A stretch of 64,000 bases of DNA from Eurosta solidaginis (GCF_040869045.1 NC_090321.1:137135689-137199688); one strand, 5' to 3'; positions 20,836-31,583 are shown, counted from the first letter of the stretch. Made by a program: numbers and translations. Notes: generated by a model not told the origin, from the sequence alone.

Positions 20836-22519
20836 TTTGTATGCTTTCTGGTTTTTTGTACTTTAAGCTTTCAATTGTTTTTCGGGATGCTGTTGTCGTT
20901 GTTGGTTGTGAGATATACTTTAATTGTTATACTTTTTGTTTGCCATCCACAATTGGCACTGACACTGGAACTTGCTGTTGCTTTCTTAAATATTGCTTTG
21001 GCTTATAAATAATTTACAAAAACCAATATACATTATGCTGATAATGCCAATAAGGAACGTTGACGCGGGCCGCTGGTCACAATCGAGTCAAAGCACCTGA
21101 ATGGCAAAGAAGTTCTGTGATTATTGAAATTTGGTTGTTGACCGTTGCCTTGGAATGGTTGTAATACTTATGTTTATCGGTGTCAATTTAAGTGCTTGAG
21201 TAATTATATAAGCTCGCTAATTTCTGCACAGGCCTACATATGTATATGTATGTACATAAATATGTTGCAGACAACACTATGTACATATATAGGTATTCAA
21301 ATATCACGGCATTCGAATTTTCGAAAGTGCATTTTGTTATTCATTTATTTGAATGTAACCCAAATAAATGTGGAGTATTAAAAAATCACAAAAATAAGCC
21401 TCGCCTTACTCCACACAAATGCAAACAAACAAAGACACAGATGTTCGCATATATATATATGGATAATCATATATGTTCATATTTGTATGCATACAAGATT
21501 TTTATCTTCAGCCAGAATTGTTTGAAACACCCCCACTCAGCATTTAGGTAATTAAATTTTGAAGTTCCCCACGATCCATACAATCTGATTACTCTTTCCG
21601 GCTGAATTAGAAAAAATCAACTGTGACTGAAAAAACATTTTGAACTCACTTTGAAGTCCCCTGATAATTATGAGGTAGAATTTCATTCTGAATGAGATAT
21701 GAAGAAGAAATTCACAATCAAAGCTCAATTTCACAATGATGTCACAAATGAGTAAAGGCGTTTGGAAATATGAATCACAAACGATTATTCAAGACTAATC
21801 ACCTTTAAAGTGCATTTTCCTCTCGACGCTACCTTAATTTTCGAACAGAAAATGCCCGTAACTTTGAACGTGTTCGAACATTTTGGGGTATGAGATTCAA
21901 ATAGGGTGGATCAAAATTTTCCAAAATGCTGGCTTGGGGCCCCTACTTGTAGAAAATCTGTAATTTTCCCAATCTCACTTTAACGAATTAAAATTAATTT
22001 GTATTGGTATCATAACCTGGGCAATTGAATTCGCCCCAGCGTTCAGGGATGCTGGATACTGACCACATAATTATCTTGCCGCCATGGGCAGAAATCGTGG
22101 GTTTAATTGGAGTATGGAGGTCTTAACACATAGTGGACGATATTGGTTTTGGTTCAATGAGGACATTTCTTTCGGGTACCTCTTTGAATCGAGTTACCAG
22201 TCGGGGTTTTGACGTGGAACGATGAATGTTGAATCGGTTTAGGTTTCGTATGATCATGGGTTACGACAGTGCACGATTGCTTGGTATCGGTACTTTCCAT
22301 GATACCTATGTTCAACCTGATTCGAATGATGATGTGTATTGCAAATTTTATTTTTATTGTTGGCCTCGTGTATTTGGCCGATGGCGTAGGAGTTTTGTGA
22401 TCCTCGCTCGGGGTGAGCGAGTGAATTTGGGTTATTTTTGAAATTGAATTGAATTTGGAATTTTTTGGTGTCCTCGCTCCGGGGTGAGCGAGTGAACTTG
22501 GAGTTTAATTTTTGAAAAT
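20836..22519. other. Non-coding DNA between oxygenase copy and BEL RNase H
   Basis: The first ~250 bases upstream of the oxygenase ATG (20836-21100) could be its 5' UTR or promoter-proximal DNA; on the minus strand ATTTATAAGCC resembles a TATA element. Beyond lie AT-rich sequence, TATATG runs, and at 22380-22500 a two-copy repeat with a hairpin. BEL integrase, expected here, is absent. Confidence 0.4.
22386..22499. repeat. Two direct copies of a hairpin-bearing motif
   Basis: TCCTCGCTC(C)GGGGTGAGCG followed by AGTGAA(T/C)TTGG occurs twice about 71 bases apart. Inside each copy CTCGCTC and GAGCGAG are perfect inverted arms around a GGGGT-type loop. It lies directly after the truncated end of BEL Pol. 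Confidence 0.7.
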
Positions 22520-23104
22520 TCAAAAATAAGTGTTTTGTGGCAGATAGGGAATCTGCATTAGGGTTGCTGATTTGATCTCATCAGGAGAGATTAAAGGTGA
22601 CTCGGCCTGAAATGATTTTTTTGTTTTGGGGTGAGTTCTTCGGTAGAACCTCATTACGTATGAGAGCACCCGTAAAGCCCTAGGTAGGTCTGAAAAGCGT
22701 TGAAGAACATCGATAGTATTTACTGTTGTTGTTGCGCAGGTCTTCGCCCTATTTTCCTCTACGGAGGTGATGTAGTCACTTTCTTGTGCTGGCCATTGGG
22801 AAGTGTCTTCTTGCAGCCAAGAAGGTCCCTGCCACCACAACGAATTGTTGACCAATTCAGACGCAGGAAATCCTCTGCTACCCAAATCTGCTGGGTTAGA
22901 TTCTGAGTTTACATGCAACCAGTCCTTATTTCCGACCATGTCGATGATCTTGGTGATCCGATGTGCGACGAAAGTGGACCAAGAACAGGGCGGTTTCCTT
23001 ATCCATGCGAGGACGATAGTTGAATCCGTCCAAAGGTGCACTTTCCCAACTTGAGGTTCCTGAAAATTGATTCGGTGATTTCCGCTAACAGCACGGCTCC
23101 GCAA
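22520..23104 (-). pseudogene. BEL/Pao RNase H and connection segment, frameshifted from RT
   Basis: Continues the BEL Pol in another frame. VGKVHLWTDSTIVLAWI carries the RNase H TDS motif, WLHVNSESNPADLGSRG the conserved NPAD block, and DLPRALRVLSYVMRFYRR is the linker that normally precedes the integrase zinc module. It stops at NTYF with no H2C2 module, DDE core or DUF5641. A single-base shift near 23040 separates it from the upstream frame, since GKVHLWTD here overlaps GKCTFGR there. Confidence 0.88.
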
Positions 23105-26100
23105 AGTTCCAAACGTGGAAGAGAAAGAGTTTTCACTGGGGCTACTCGGGTTTTGGCTAAAAGCAGGTTCGTGCAGACATTATCATCCGTTTTGACGCGC
23201 ATGTAAATGGCTGCTGCATAAGCCTTCTCGGATGCGTCACAAAATCCATGGATCTCGATGTCGGGTCCTGGTGAAAAGTTGATCCATCTAGGTATCCGGA
23301 TTTTATCGATTTCATGGTATTGGTCGGTGAAGGTTTTCCATCGTTCCAGCGTACTGGTAGATACTGGTTCGTCCCAAGCGGTGCCTTCCAACCAAATACT
23401 CTGCATGAGTATTTTTGCCACAATGACCATTGGTGCCAGCCATCCCAAGGGATCGAAAAGTTTGGCGATTGCTGATAGTATCGCTCTCTTCGTAATGTTT
23501 TCCGGGTTGTCCAGCGTCCCTGCTTTAAAATAAAATAAATCGGAGAGGGCATTCCATCGAATGCCTAACGCTTTAACTGAACTGGTATCTTCGAATGCCA
23601 GGAAGTTTTCATTGAGCAGGTCTGCTTTGGGGATGTCCCTTAGAATGTCCTCTGAATTGGATGTCCATTTGCGAAGTTGAAAGCCCGCTGAGTGTAGGAC
23701 TTGACGAATTTCATCTCTGGCTTTAATAGTCGATGTGATCGTATGTCCACCCGCTAACACGTCATCTACATACATGTATTCTCGTAGTATGTTAGCCGCT
23801 GTAGGGTGTGAGTTTGACACGTCGTCTGCCAGTTGTAGGAGCGTTCTTATCGCGAGATATGGAGCGCAATTCACTCCGAAGGAAATCGTCTTTAATTCAT
23901 AAAGACTAATAGGGTCATTCGGGGACGTGCGATGCACAATACGTTGAAATTTGGTGTGCTTATCGTTCACCCAAATTTGACGATACATCTTTTCGATGTC
24001 GCTATTGAAGACAAAACGGTAGAGTCTCCATCGTAATATAAGGATGGGTAGATCAGCTTGTAGAACTGGGCCCGGGAGGAGAATATCGTTTAAGCTATTA
24101 CCGTTGGCCGTAGGGCTCGAGGCGTTAAATACTACGCGTACCTTGGTGGTTGTACTTTCTGCTTTTACAACGGCGTGGTGGGGCAGGAAGTAATGATCCG
24201 AATCGTCGGATGGGATATTCTCTTTCAATTTTCTCATATGTCCGAGCGTTTCATATTCTGACAACACTCGAACATATTCCTTACCTAAATCTGGATTTTT
24301 TATTAGCCGACCCTCATTCCGGAAGAATTGAGAGCATGCACGCTTCAGGGATGGTCCTAAGTTAATATTGTTAGGGTAATCCTGCCGGAATGGTAGTGAC
24401 ACGGTGTACCTTCCATTCTCACTTCGCTGCGTTGTTTCTTTAAATAGTTGTTCGCAGTACCTTTCATCTTCATTTAATATTTTATTTTTGGGTACATTTT
24501 CTACCTCCCAGAAAGCTTTGAGTTGGTTGTCTAACGCAACCTCGTTGTAGAAAGACATAATGCTCTTCGTTGGATTCGGTGATTCGATACGACCGGTTAG
24601 TATCCAACCGAACACTGTCTCTTGGGCTAAGAGTGTGTTTAGCACATTCTTTTTTATACCGCTCCTTATAATTTGGGGATATATGTCCCCGCCAAGTATG
24701 CGGTCTACGTCTTCGTTGACGTAGAACCTCTTGTCTGCCAAAACCAAGTCTGGGAATGCCTGCATAGTCATTGCGTTGATATGGCAGGATGGAAGATTCC
24801 CAGTGAGTTTCGTTAGAACTAGTACGGGTGTAGTCAGGCTGAAGCAGGGATCCACTGGTGAACGTAGTTCGATGGTGGATGCTTCTTTCACCTGAGCTGA
24901 CACCGCATTTGTGATGCCTGAAACATGGGCATGCATTTTCCTCGCTGGCAAATTGATTCTGCGTTTCAGTCTTTCAGTTATAAAGGAACATTCAGACCCA
25001 GAATCAATTAATGCCCGCGCGGAGAAGTCGGTACCATTATGGTGAATGTGTACGCGCGCAGTTCCTAATAGCACGCCTGTGCTGGAATTGGCATGGCAGG
25101 ATTTGACATTCTGATTCGCAGAGGAAGGTGGTTGTCCCGATTCCTGTCTTTTCCTTGCCTGTGCCGAAGTTGATGGGGCGTTATCCGCATCTTTGAAGGG
25201 ATTTCGTACCGCCGGTTGCTGAAGTGTGTCCGCATGCAGGAGCGTGTGGTGACGAGAGTGGCATTTGGAACAGTTGTATGAACTGGTGCACCTCGTCACT
25301 GTGTGTCCTGGGGATAAACAATTCAGGCAGACATTTGTGGATTTGACGAATTTAATCCTTTCTACTGGGTTTAAATCGCAAAAACGTGAACAGTTGCGTA
25401 ACCTGTGCTCCGTAGATTTGCACATTTTACACATTGATTTTGTTGTTTGCTTGGTTACTTTGGTTTGAAAAGCACCAAGTCTTCTTGTAGGGTTTTCCGT
25501 CGACTGGCGCGACGTGTTTGATTTTTGCACTTTAGAAGTGGCATTCCCTGTAAAACCAGACACGGTTTCAAGTGTCTGGAAACGATTTGACAAGAATTTG
25601 TCCATATCCTCCCACTTGGATATGTCCATCTTGTGGTCAATGCTCTGCTCCCATAGAGCCAACGTATTTTCAGGTAATTTTGTCGAACATAAATAGGTAA
25701 TAATCGCATCCCAATTTGAAACATCGATCTGATGTGTTTTTAGAGATGCCAAGCAATTATTTATGTCGCGCTGTAAGGTTTTGATAGAGCTGCCGCACTC
25801 GCTATCTATCTTTTTTAGATTAAACAAAATTTGTAGTTGTGAATTTACGAGAATCCGCTTATTCTCGTATCTCTCACATAGGTTTTTCCAGGCTGTTTCG
25901 AAGCCTTCATTTGTCAAGGGACATTTCTTGACGATGTCCTTTGCCTCACCTTGAGTTTTCTGATTGAGGTGGAACAACTTTTCTACCGGGCTTAGGCGAC
26001 TGTTGTTTTTGTATATGGCCGTGAACAGGTCACGAAACGTTGGCCAAGATAGGTAGTCGCCCTTGAACACCTCAGTATCACAAGCTGGCAGGCGGATACT

Positions 26101-26433
26101 ATGTTCGCGCGCGCGTTCTCCCTCAGGTTTGACTGCCCTATCTTTTTCCTCCTTCAATTTAGTTTGAATTTCAGCCATGTTCGACATGCATCTCAGGAAT
26201 ACGGCATATGCCGCTTTATGCTTGCTCTTGACCGCTGCAATTTTCTTAGCATCGAGCGTGTCAGAGTCAAGCAATTCGTCGAGGGCGGTCTCGGCTTTTT
26301 CCCACTTAGCTTGCAACTCTTTTTGCTGTATTGCAAGAGTGTGTATAGTGTGCAGAGCCGCATTTATGTCATTAAAATCGGCCTCGAATTCGATTATTCG
26401 GTCGGCCAATCTAATGTAGGAGTCCATGTTCAT
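22999..26433 (-). CDS. BEL/Pao Gag-protease-reverse transcriptase polyprotein
   Basis: 1144 codons open. The N terminus is a helical region (residues about 1-105), followed by the DUF1759-type Gag domain starting LPACDTEVFKGDYLSWPTF. Near 330-410 are Cys/His knuckles (CKMCKSTEHRLRNC, CLNCLSPGHTVTRC, CSKCHSRHHTLLH). A retropepsin of the DUF1758 type follows with ALIDSGSECSFI (catalytic DSG), then RT with VRVVFNASS, FNSDIEKMYRQIW, FGVNCAPYLAIR and the catalytic YMYVDDVLAG. RNase H starts at IHGFCDASEKAYAAAIY. The frame breaks at a one-base shift, leaving a non-Pol tail. The Met chosen (MNMDSYIRL) is the first in the frame and fits a BEL Gag start. High intactness agrees with the few LTR differences. 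Confidence 0.92.
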   Translation of the reverse strand: MNMDSYIRLADRIIEFEADFNDINAALHTIHTLAIQQKELQAKWEKAETALDELLDSDTLDAKKIAAVKSKHKAAYAVFLRCMSNMAEIQTKLKEEKDRAVKPEGERAREHSIRLPACDTEVFKGDYLSWPTFRDLFTAIYKNNSRLSPVEKLFHLNQKTQGEAKDIVKKCPLTNEGFETAWKNLCERYENKRILVNSQLQILFNLKKIDSECGSSIKTLQRDINNCLASLKTHQIDVSNWDAIITYLCSTKLPENTLALWEQSIDHKMDISKWEDMDKFLSNRFQTLETVSGFTGNATSKVQKSNTSRQSTENPTRRLGAFQTKVTKQTTKSMCKMCKSTEHRLRNCSRFCDLNPVERIKFVKSTNVCLNCLSPGHTVTRCTSSYNCSKCHSRHHTLLHADTLQQPAVRNPFKDADNAPSTSAQARKRQESGQPPSSANQNVKSCHANSSTGVLLGTARVHIHHNGTDFSARALIDSGSECSFITERLKRRINLPARKMHAHVSGITNAVSAQVKEASTIELRSPVDPCFSLTTPVLVLTKLTGNLPSCHINAMTMQAFPDLVLADKRFYVNEDVDRILGGDIYPQIIRSGIKKNVLNTLLAQETVFGWILTGRIESPNPTKSIMSFYNEVALDNQLKAFWEVENVPKNKILNEDERYCEQLFKETTQRSENGRYTVSLPFRQDYPNNINLGPSLKRACSQFFRNEGRLIKNPDLGKEYVRVLSEYETLGHMRKLKENIPSDDSDHYFLPHHAVVKAESTTTKVRVVFNASSPTANGNSLNDILLPGPVLQADLPILILRWRLYRFVFNSDIEKMYRQIWVNDKHTKFQRIVHRTSPNDPISLYELKTISFGVNCAPYLAIRTLLQLADDVSNSHPTAANILREYMYVDDVLAGGHTITSTIKARDEIRQVLHSAGFQLRKWTSNSEDILRDIPKADLLNENFLAFEDTSSVKALGIRWNALSDLFYFKAGTLDNPENITKRAILSAIAKLFDPLGWLAPMVIVAKILMQSIWLEGTAWDEPVSTSTLERWKTFTDQYHEIDKIRIPRWINFSPGPDIEIHGFCDASEKAYAAAIYMRVKTDDNVCTNLLLAKTRVAPVKTLSLPRLELCGAVLLAEITESIFRNLKLGKCTFGRIQLSSSHG

Positions 26434-27364
26434 GGTTGAAAAGTGGAGAGTAAATTAACCAAGGGATATAACTTTGAAAACCTGAGCGAATCACCCAACC
26501 AACAACTATTAAAATTACGCAAAATTGATTTATTACTCTTAATTTGTTTATTTTTGTCTGACTTTGCAGATTTTTTGTGCCTTAAAAACAGGGAGCAGGG
26601 GGAATCAACACCAATGTGTTTGTGCGAAGTAAAAGGGGGCCACTCGCAACTTCAACCTTCAATTTTATTATAAATTAAGTGCTCGCGTTGATATAAACTC
26701 GTCGAAAAGCGTGAAACCGTGAAATAAATCTTATGCAACAAAGAACAAAAACTGTGTAACAAGATTAATTAGAGAAATTAGTGAAAATAATGTGATGCAA
26801 AAAGAAAATTTAAACGAATGGCGTGAAATTTTATGTGAAAGTGAGGTTATGTGTACCTCTTCCTTGTGCTGTGTCCGGAGAGCCTTACCGCTGGTGGGGG
26901 GACAGGCCAGATAGTCACAAGGAATCTTAACAACGTTAATGATCCGCGTTTGCACTTATTTTCTTTTTGGCACTACACAGTTTTTCACACTTTTCGCGGT
27001 TAATTATAATCACGTATGGCACTTCAAATGGATTTTTCGCACTTTTTATTTATTATTTTTACCCAAAAAAAATGTGGCAAGAAATATTGCACTTACTTTG
27101 AACTTTTTGGTGATTTGTATTCCGGTGTGGCAAGTAGCTTGTGGTGTTGCAGCGGCTTCAGCTGGCTGTCGCTTGCTCAGTGTTTTGACGCTGTTGTGAA
27201 ATAGTAAACTTTTTGTGGTATAGCTGTTGGCTGTGGCAAAATTCTCCGTATAGCTTTTTATGGCAATTTCTGTAATTTTGAATTTTGGTGGGGGCAGCTA
27301 TGATCTTATGATGTGGACTGTATATAGGTACTGTGTTCCAAATTCCTGGTGAAGATGGACCAAA
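26434..27364 (-). other. BEL/Pao 5' leader
   Basis: Non-coding sequence between the 5' LTR and the Gag start. Right after the LTR the minus strand reads TT then TGGTCCATCTTCACCAGG. The TGG puts it in the place of a primer-binding site, but I cannot match it to a tRNA. No other feature seen. Confidence 0.5.
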
Positions 27365-27930
27365 TGTTCGGCCGGTGTGCGTCTAATCCTGGAGAGGTGG
27401 GCGCACCGGGTCGATCTCAGTGGGAACAGAAGATTCACTCAAACGAGACAAATAAGAAGCACAGGAGGATTTTCCTCATTATAATAATGCACTTTATTGG
27501 GTAGAGATAAAATAAATTGAATACAAGATTACCTGACTGTACAGTTGTAGGAAGCGGCGGAGATCCTTGGCGACAGATGTTAGCTGGTTGGCTGTTGAAA
27601 TCAAAGAGGCCGGTTGTATAGCAAGCTACAACCGTTGACCCGCAAAATCCTCCGTTTTGGAGGGGAAAGGCACCCACACATCTACCCCGACATGCATATG
27701 CATAAGTGCTGACAAAAAACACACATACACGTACATGTACATGCATGCACATGCATGTGGCGGTGATGGTGTGGGTGGTTACAACTTAATTCGAGTATCG
27801 AGTATCGATTCGCAGGGTTGCATTGGGAGGATCGCAGACAGATGCGGAAAAAGTTAGGGCAGTCAAACCTGAGGGAGAACGCGCGCGCGAACATAGTATC
27901 CGCCTGCCAGCTTGTGATCCTGCCTAAACA
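27365..27930 (-). repeat. BEL/Pao 5' LTR (right), carrying an inverted piece of gag
   Basis: 566 bp. Same ends as the left LTR but 57 bp longer. The extra block (27857-27918) is an exact reverse complement, as far as I can see, of 26077-26138 within BEL gag. Because of it the gypsy gag frame reads through the LTR edge into a stretch with QADTMFARAFSLRFDCP. Confidence 0.92.
27857..27918 (-). repeat. 62-bp inverted copy of BEL gag inside the 5' LTR
   Basis: Plus strand here runs from GGGCAGTCAAACCTGAGGG to CCTGCCAGCTTGTGAT; the reverse complement of that sequence is found at 26077-26138 (ATCACAAGCTGGCAGG ... TTTGACTGCCC). Five bases of the normal LTR (GCATC in the left copy) are replaced at the junction. 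It sits 12 bases from the LTR edge. Confidence 0.88.
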
Positions 27931-27935
27931 GTAAG
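27931..27935. repeat. Target-site duplication of the BEL/Pao element (right)
   Basis: GTAAG, partner of the copy at 16103-16107. Confidence 0.9.
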
Positions 27936-29235
27936 AATTTTCTACATTTGCTACTATTAGCACAATACTTTTCTGCTTGTTTCCACACCTAGCTTCAGTG
28001 TGTAATTCACCCAAAATTGGAATTGGCTTCTGCCCAAATGCGTACAAACTCTTGGTGCACTCTACCAATTTTGGTTGGTTCAATAAATCGTATGTTTTTC
28101 TATTTATTATTGACACAGTAGCCCCTGAATCTAATTGAAAATTTATTGTTTTGTTTTTAATTTCCAATTCAATAATTTTCTTACTTTGTTCAGATTTTAT
28201 TATACCTGTAACTGCATTCACTGCATCTAATGTGTCAATACGATGTTCATTTTCTTGTTTGCCTTTATCGGAGTTTCTTTTCTTACTCATTTGTTTTGTT
28301 TGCTTTGACATGCAGACTGCTGCAATATGTCCCTTTTTGCTGCACTTGTTACAAATGACATTTCGAAATTTACATTGTTCTCTTGAGTGAGAATGGCCAC
28401 AGCCTGAGCACGATTGAAATTTCACTTGCTTTGTTGAGTGTTTATGTACCTGTGGTTCATTCTTATTACTTTGCTTATTAGCTTCATTCCTCCCGACTTT
28501 GTGTGTTTGCATAGCGTTTACTTGCGCTAGGGATGAATTATTATTCTGTTTGAGTGTCGCTACCGTTTTAGTTGTTGCCTCAAATGTTTCGGCAATTAAA
28601 AGCACATCTTCTAATGACGGCTGAAGCTTTTGTAGAGCGGCGGTACGTACTTGATCAAAAGGGGTACGAACTATGATTTGGTCACGTATCAGTTCATCAA
28701 CAAAATTTGCTGTACAATTGGTTGCGGTACAAATGAATTTGCATTCTCTTGCGATACCACGTAGGTCAGCAACCCACTCTCTGCGCTTTTGAGTGTTTTT
28801 CATTTCCCGCTTGAAGAACTCGTAGCGAGCTGCCACTACATGTCTTTTTGAGTGGAAGTGTTCTGTTAATTTGGATGTTAATTCCTTGAAGGTCAGCGAT
28901 TGGAGATTTGTTACACCAAACAAATTCTTCAATAACTCAAACAATTCCGTACCAATCCACGATAGAAAAAATGATTTTTGCTTATCTGGACTGCTTACCG
29001 TATATGCCACGAAATGTTGCGAAAGCTGCTACAAGTACGACTCCCAATTTTGTTGGTCTTTATTAAACGAGTGAAATGGTGGGACCACTGTCACTTCTCC
29101 AGTGCGACTTGACTCATTCGCATTAAAAAACGATTGCTGCATGGCCTGCATCCACTGCTTTTGCTGTTCGAGCAATGATGTTGCAAATCTTTGCTGCTGC
29201 TGGATTATTTCCTCAATAGCTTGCTCGTTTGCCAT
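27936..29235 (-). pseudogene. gag: Gypsy Gag and protease, cut by the BEL insertion
   Basis: Starts MANEQAIEEIIQQQQR, followed by a Gln-rich N-terminal helix and PPFHSFNKDQQNWESYL, then a TAG at about 29029-29031, after which the same frame continues QLSQHFVAYTV. The capsid-like region includes ARYEFFKREMKNTQ. Two zinc-knuckle-like motifs follow, CSGCGHSHSREQC and CNKCSKKGHIAAVC (the second a perfect CX2CX4HX4C). The protease has FQLDSGATVSIINRKTY with the DSG catalytic motif, and the sequence stops at VENSY, where BEL begins. Normally this runs on into Pol at 16102. The TAG and the insertion both block a full polyprotein. Confidence 0.88.
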
Positions 29236-29280
29236 TTTACTTTATGGAAACTTTTCTTTTTTTTCCCTCGTCGCCAGTAA

Positions 29281-29514
29281 TGTTATGTTTACCAATTTTA
29301 AATACACGAGTTGATTTCTATAACATAACTTTATTAAATATAATTTATATACAAAAACGTGGAGGGTAAAGTGCTATACGTATCTTTTTCTTTCGGCGGT
29401 AAAATCGAGAAGAAGCAAAAAGAGGTTGTCCGCTTTTTTAGCTGTCAATGACAGTTCTTACTGTTAGTGTTGTAATGTATTAAAATACATGTTAATTTGT
29501 TTAGATACATATCA
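29281..29514 (-). repeat. Gypsy 5' LTR (right)
   Basis: 234 bp, partner of 12970-13203, TG...CA on the plus strand. GGTAG (29515-29519) follows it and matches the five bases before the left LTR. Confidence 0.93.
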
Positions 29515-29519
29515 GGTAG
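29515..29519. repeat. Target-site duplication of the gypsy element (right)
   Basis: GGTAG; the LINE sequence continues in register directly after it. Confidence 0.9.
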
Positions 29520-31583
29520 AATTCCCGAAATTCGGCCCCACTTTCCGGCGGAGGCCGCAAATTTAGCGAGAGAAAGTGACCTTATAAGACAGTTCGATCC
29601 CGGCGACCCCCAAATAAGGGATAAAAACCAACGCATCAGATTGCTTGTGGATGAACACAAGCGGGCGAAATGAGAGGAGTACCTAAGCGGTTGTAACCTG
29701 TCTGCCGGTGTATGCAAACTTTGTTCCACCGTAAAGTCCCTATCGAATCCGTCTAGACACAATGACAAAGTTTCCATCGCTTTGGCAATAATGTGCTGTC
29801 GGATGCGAAAAAATGCGCGAGCGCTTTCTGCCGTCAATATGTAATGCATTATACGGTCGACAAAGATAGACGGAGGGCCAACAGACACGCACATAAACAT
29901 AAATTCAGCGCGTCACCAATTACCATCACCGCCAAAGAGGTTGAAGATGCCATTGGTCACGCTAAACCATTAAAATCAGTGGGCACAGACGGCATAGCAA
30001 TGCAGATGCTTAAAAGCCTAGGGAAAGAGGGTTTCAAATATTTAGCACATGTCTTCAACCTGTCTCTTTCCACTTTAGTCATTCCCGAAAAATGGAAAAT
30101 TGCCAAGGTGGTCCCGCTACTATAGCCTGGGAAACCAGCTAACATAGGAGAGTCATATCGCCCGATATCTCTCCTATCGCCAGTAGTCAAGTCGCTTGAA
30201 GCCATTTTTCTCCCCTACTTCAAAGCAAATTTGCAGCTAGCCTGTCATCAGCATGGCTTCAGAAAACTCCATGGCACCACCACCGCGCTAAATGCTATTA
30301 GCACCCAGATAAATGGCGGTTTAAGTCAAAACCCGCACCATAGAACAGTACTCGTTGCGCTAGAGCTATCAAAAGCTTTTGATACGGTCAACCATGGCAC
30401 GTTACTGCAAGACCTGGAAGGGTCTACCCTTCCCCCATGTCTTAAAAGGTGGACCGCAAATTATCTGGGTGGTCGGCAGGCATCGGTGCAATTTAGAAAC
30501 GAAACATCAAAACCAAGGAGAATTAAACAAGGGGTGCCACAGGGTGGTATCCCATACCCAGTTTTGTTTAATTTCTACATATCTCATTCCTTCGCCACCA
30601 CAAGGAGTTACTATCGTTTCCTACGCCGATGACTGCACACTTTGCAACAGAATAAACGGTTACCTCCCTGATCTCTTCAGTTTTTTCGCCTCGCAAAACC
30701 TGGCATTATCACCGACTAAATCCTCCGCGACCTAATTAACAAAATGGACGTCCCAAATGTCGACCATTTTGAACATCTACGTCGATGGCACTACTCTACC
30801 GACTGTCCTACACCCCAAAATCTTGGGTGCGACGTTTGATCAGGATCTAGTGAGCATGCAGCCGCAATTATACCGAAAGTGCAGAGCCGTAATAAAATCC
30901 TCAAATCCCTTGCTGGCAGTACTTGGGGAAAAACAAAGAAACGCTCATTACCACATACAAAGCAATTGGCCGGCCGATTGCATGCTACCCGTCCCCTATA
31001 TGGTCGCCAAGCCTAAAAACTACTCACTGGAAGAAGCTACAGGCCTGCCAAAATACTGCTCTCAGAACCGCCACGGACTGTCTTCTTATGTCCGCAGAAC
31101 ACCATCTACATAATGAGGCGAGAATACTCCCCATCAGGGAGAGAAATAAGATGCTAACCAAACAGTTCCTGTTGAATACCCAGAAACCTGGGCATCCCAA
31201 CAGACATCTTATTGATGAGCCAACACCGCCTAGAGGCTTAAGGAGTCATCTCCGTAAGCATTATGAGGAAATACGGCACCTGAGAACTCGGTCGTATGAA
31301 GCAAAAAAACACAAGCAGGTCCTCAGTGAATTCCACAAACAGGCGTCGGACCTTTATGCCAGGAATTTCCCGGTGAATCCAGTACTCAAAGAAATCTTGC
31401 GGAAGAGGAACGCATACTCCCCAGGGAAACGCGAGTCAATAGCTCAACTTCGTTCTGGATACTGTAACAGGCTAAACTCTTACCTATCTACAATCAACCC
31501 CGATATACAAAATGCATGCCCCGCTTTCAATGTGTCTCCACATCACACCAACGATCTCTTTAATTGTAATGTGGAACACCCCT
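29520..31583 (+). pseudogene. LOA/I-like LINE copy A, ORF2 reverse transcriptase part
   Basis: Downstream half of the LINE split by the gypsy element: IPAG on the far side continues here as RIPEIRPHFPAEAANLARER. RT motifs follow in shifting frames: CQHGFRKLHGTTTALNAIST, ALELSKAFDTVNH (first Asp), KQGVPQGGIP, and SYADDCTLCN carrying YADD. The C-terminal half has ILGATFDQDL, a ~220-codon open piece (with QACQNTALRTATDCLL and PIRERNKMLTKQFLLNTQ), and ends HHTNDLFNCNVEHP, a CCHC-like C-terminal motif. It is cut there, about 100 codons-worth short of the 3' end preserved in copy B. Several stops and frameshifts make it inactive. Confidence 0.85.

Larger units (their letters stand above)
16108..27930 (-). 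mobile_element. BEL/Pao LTR retrotransposon inserted in the gypsy element
   Basis: LTRs begin TGTTCGGCCGG and end GCCTAAACA on the plus strand, with GTAAG on both sides. Minus-strand order: 5' LTR (right), a ~930-bp leader, gag-protease-RT, RNase H, then an abrupt end of recognisable Pol at about 22520 with no integrase. Between that point and the polypurine tract by the left LTR lie about 5.9 kb of sequence that is not BEL-like. This includes a host-type oxygenase pseudogene. The element can only have moved with integrase supplied by another copy, or it lost integrase after insertion. Confidence 0.92.
12970..29514 (-). mobile_element. Ty3/gypsy LTR retrotransposon, split by a nested BEL/Pao element
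   Basis: Complete outer structure: 234-bp LTRs (TGTTATG...CATATCA on the plus strand) at both ends, flanked by GGTAG. Gag and protease lie at the high-coordinate end, RT, RNase H and integrase at the low end, all on the minus strand. There is no envelope gene. Next to the left LTR is a polypurine run (minus strand AAAGGAAGAGGTG), and next to the right LTR the minus strand reads TTAC then TGGCGACGAGGG, a likely primer-binding site. The body is interrupted by the BEL element at 16108-27930. Without it the element would be about 4.7 kb, normal for this class. Confidence 0.93.

Noticed and set aside
26101..26439. 112-residue plus-strand ORF over BEL gag
   Set aside because: Antisense shadow of the 1144-codon BEL frame; interesting only because part of it reappears in the LTR through the inverted copy.
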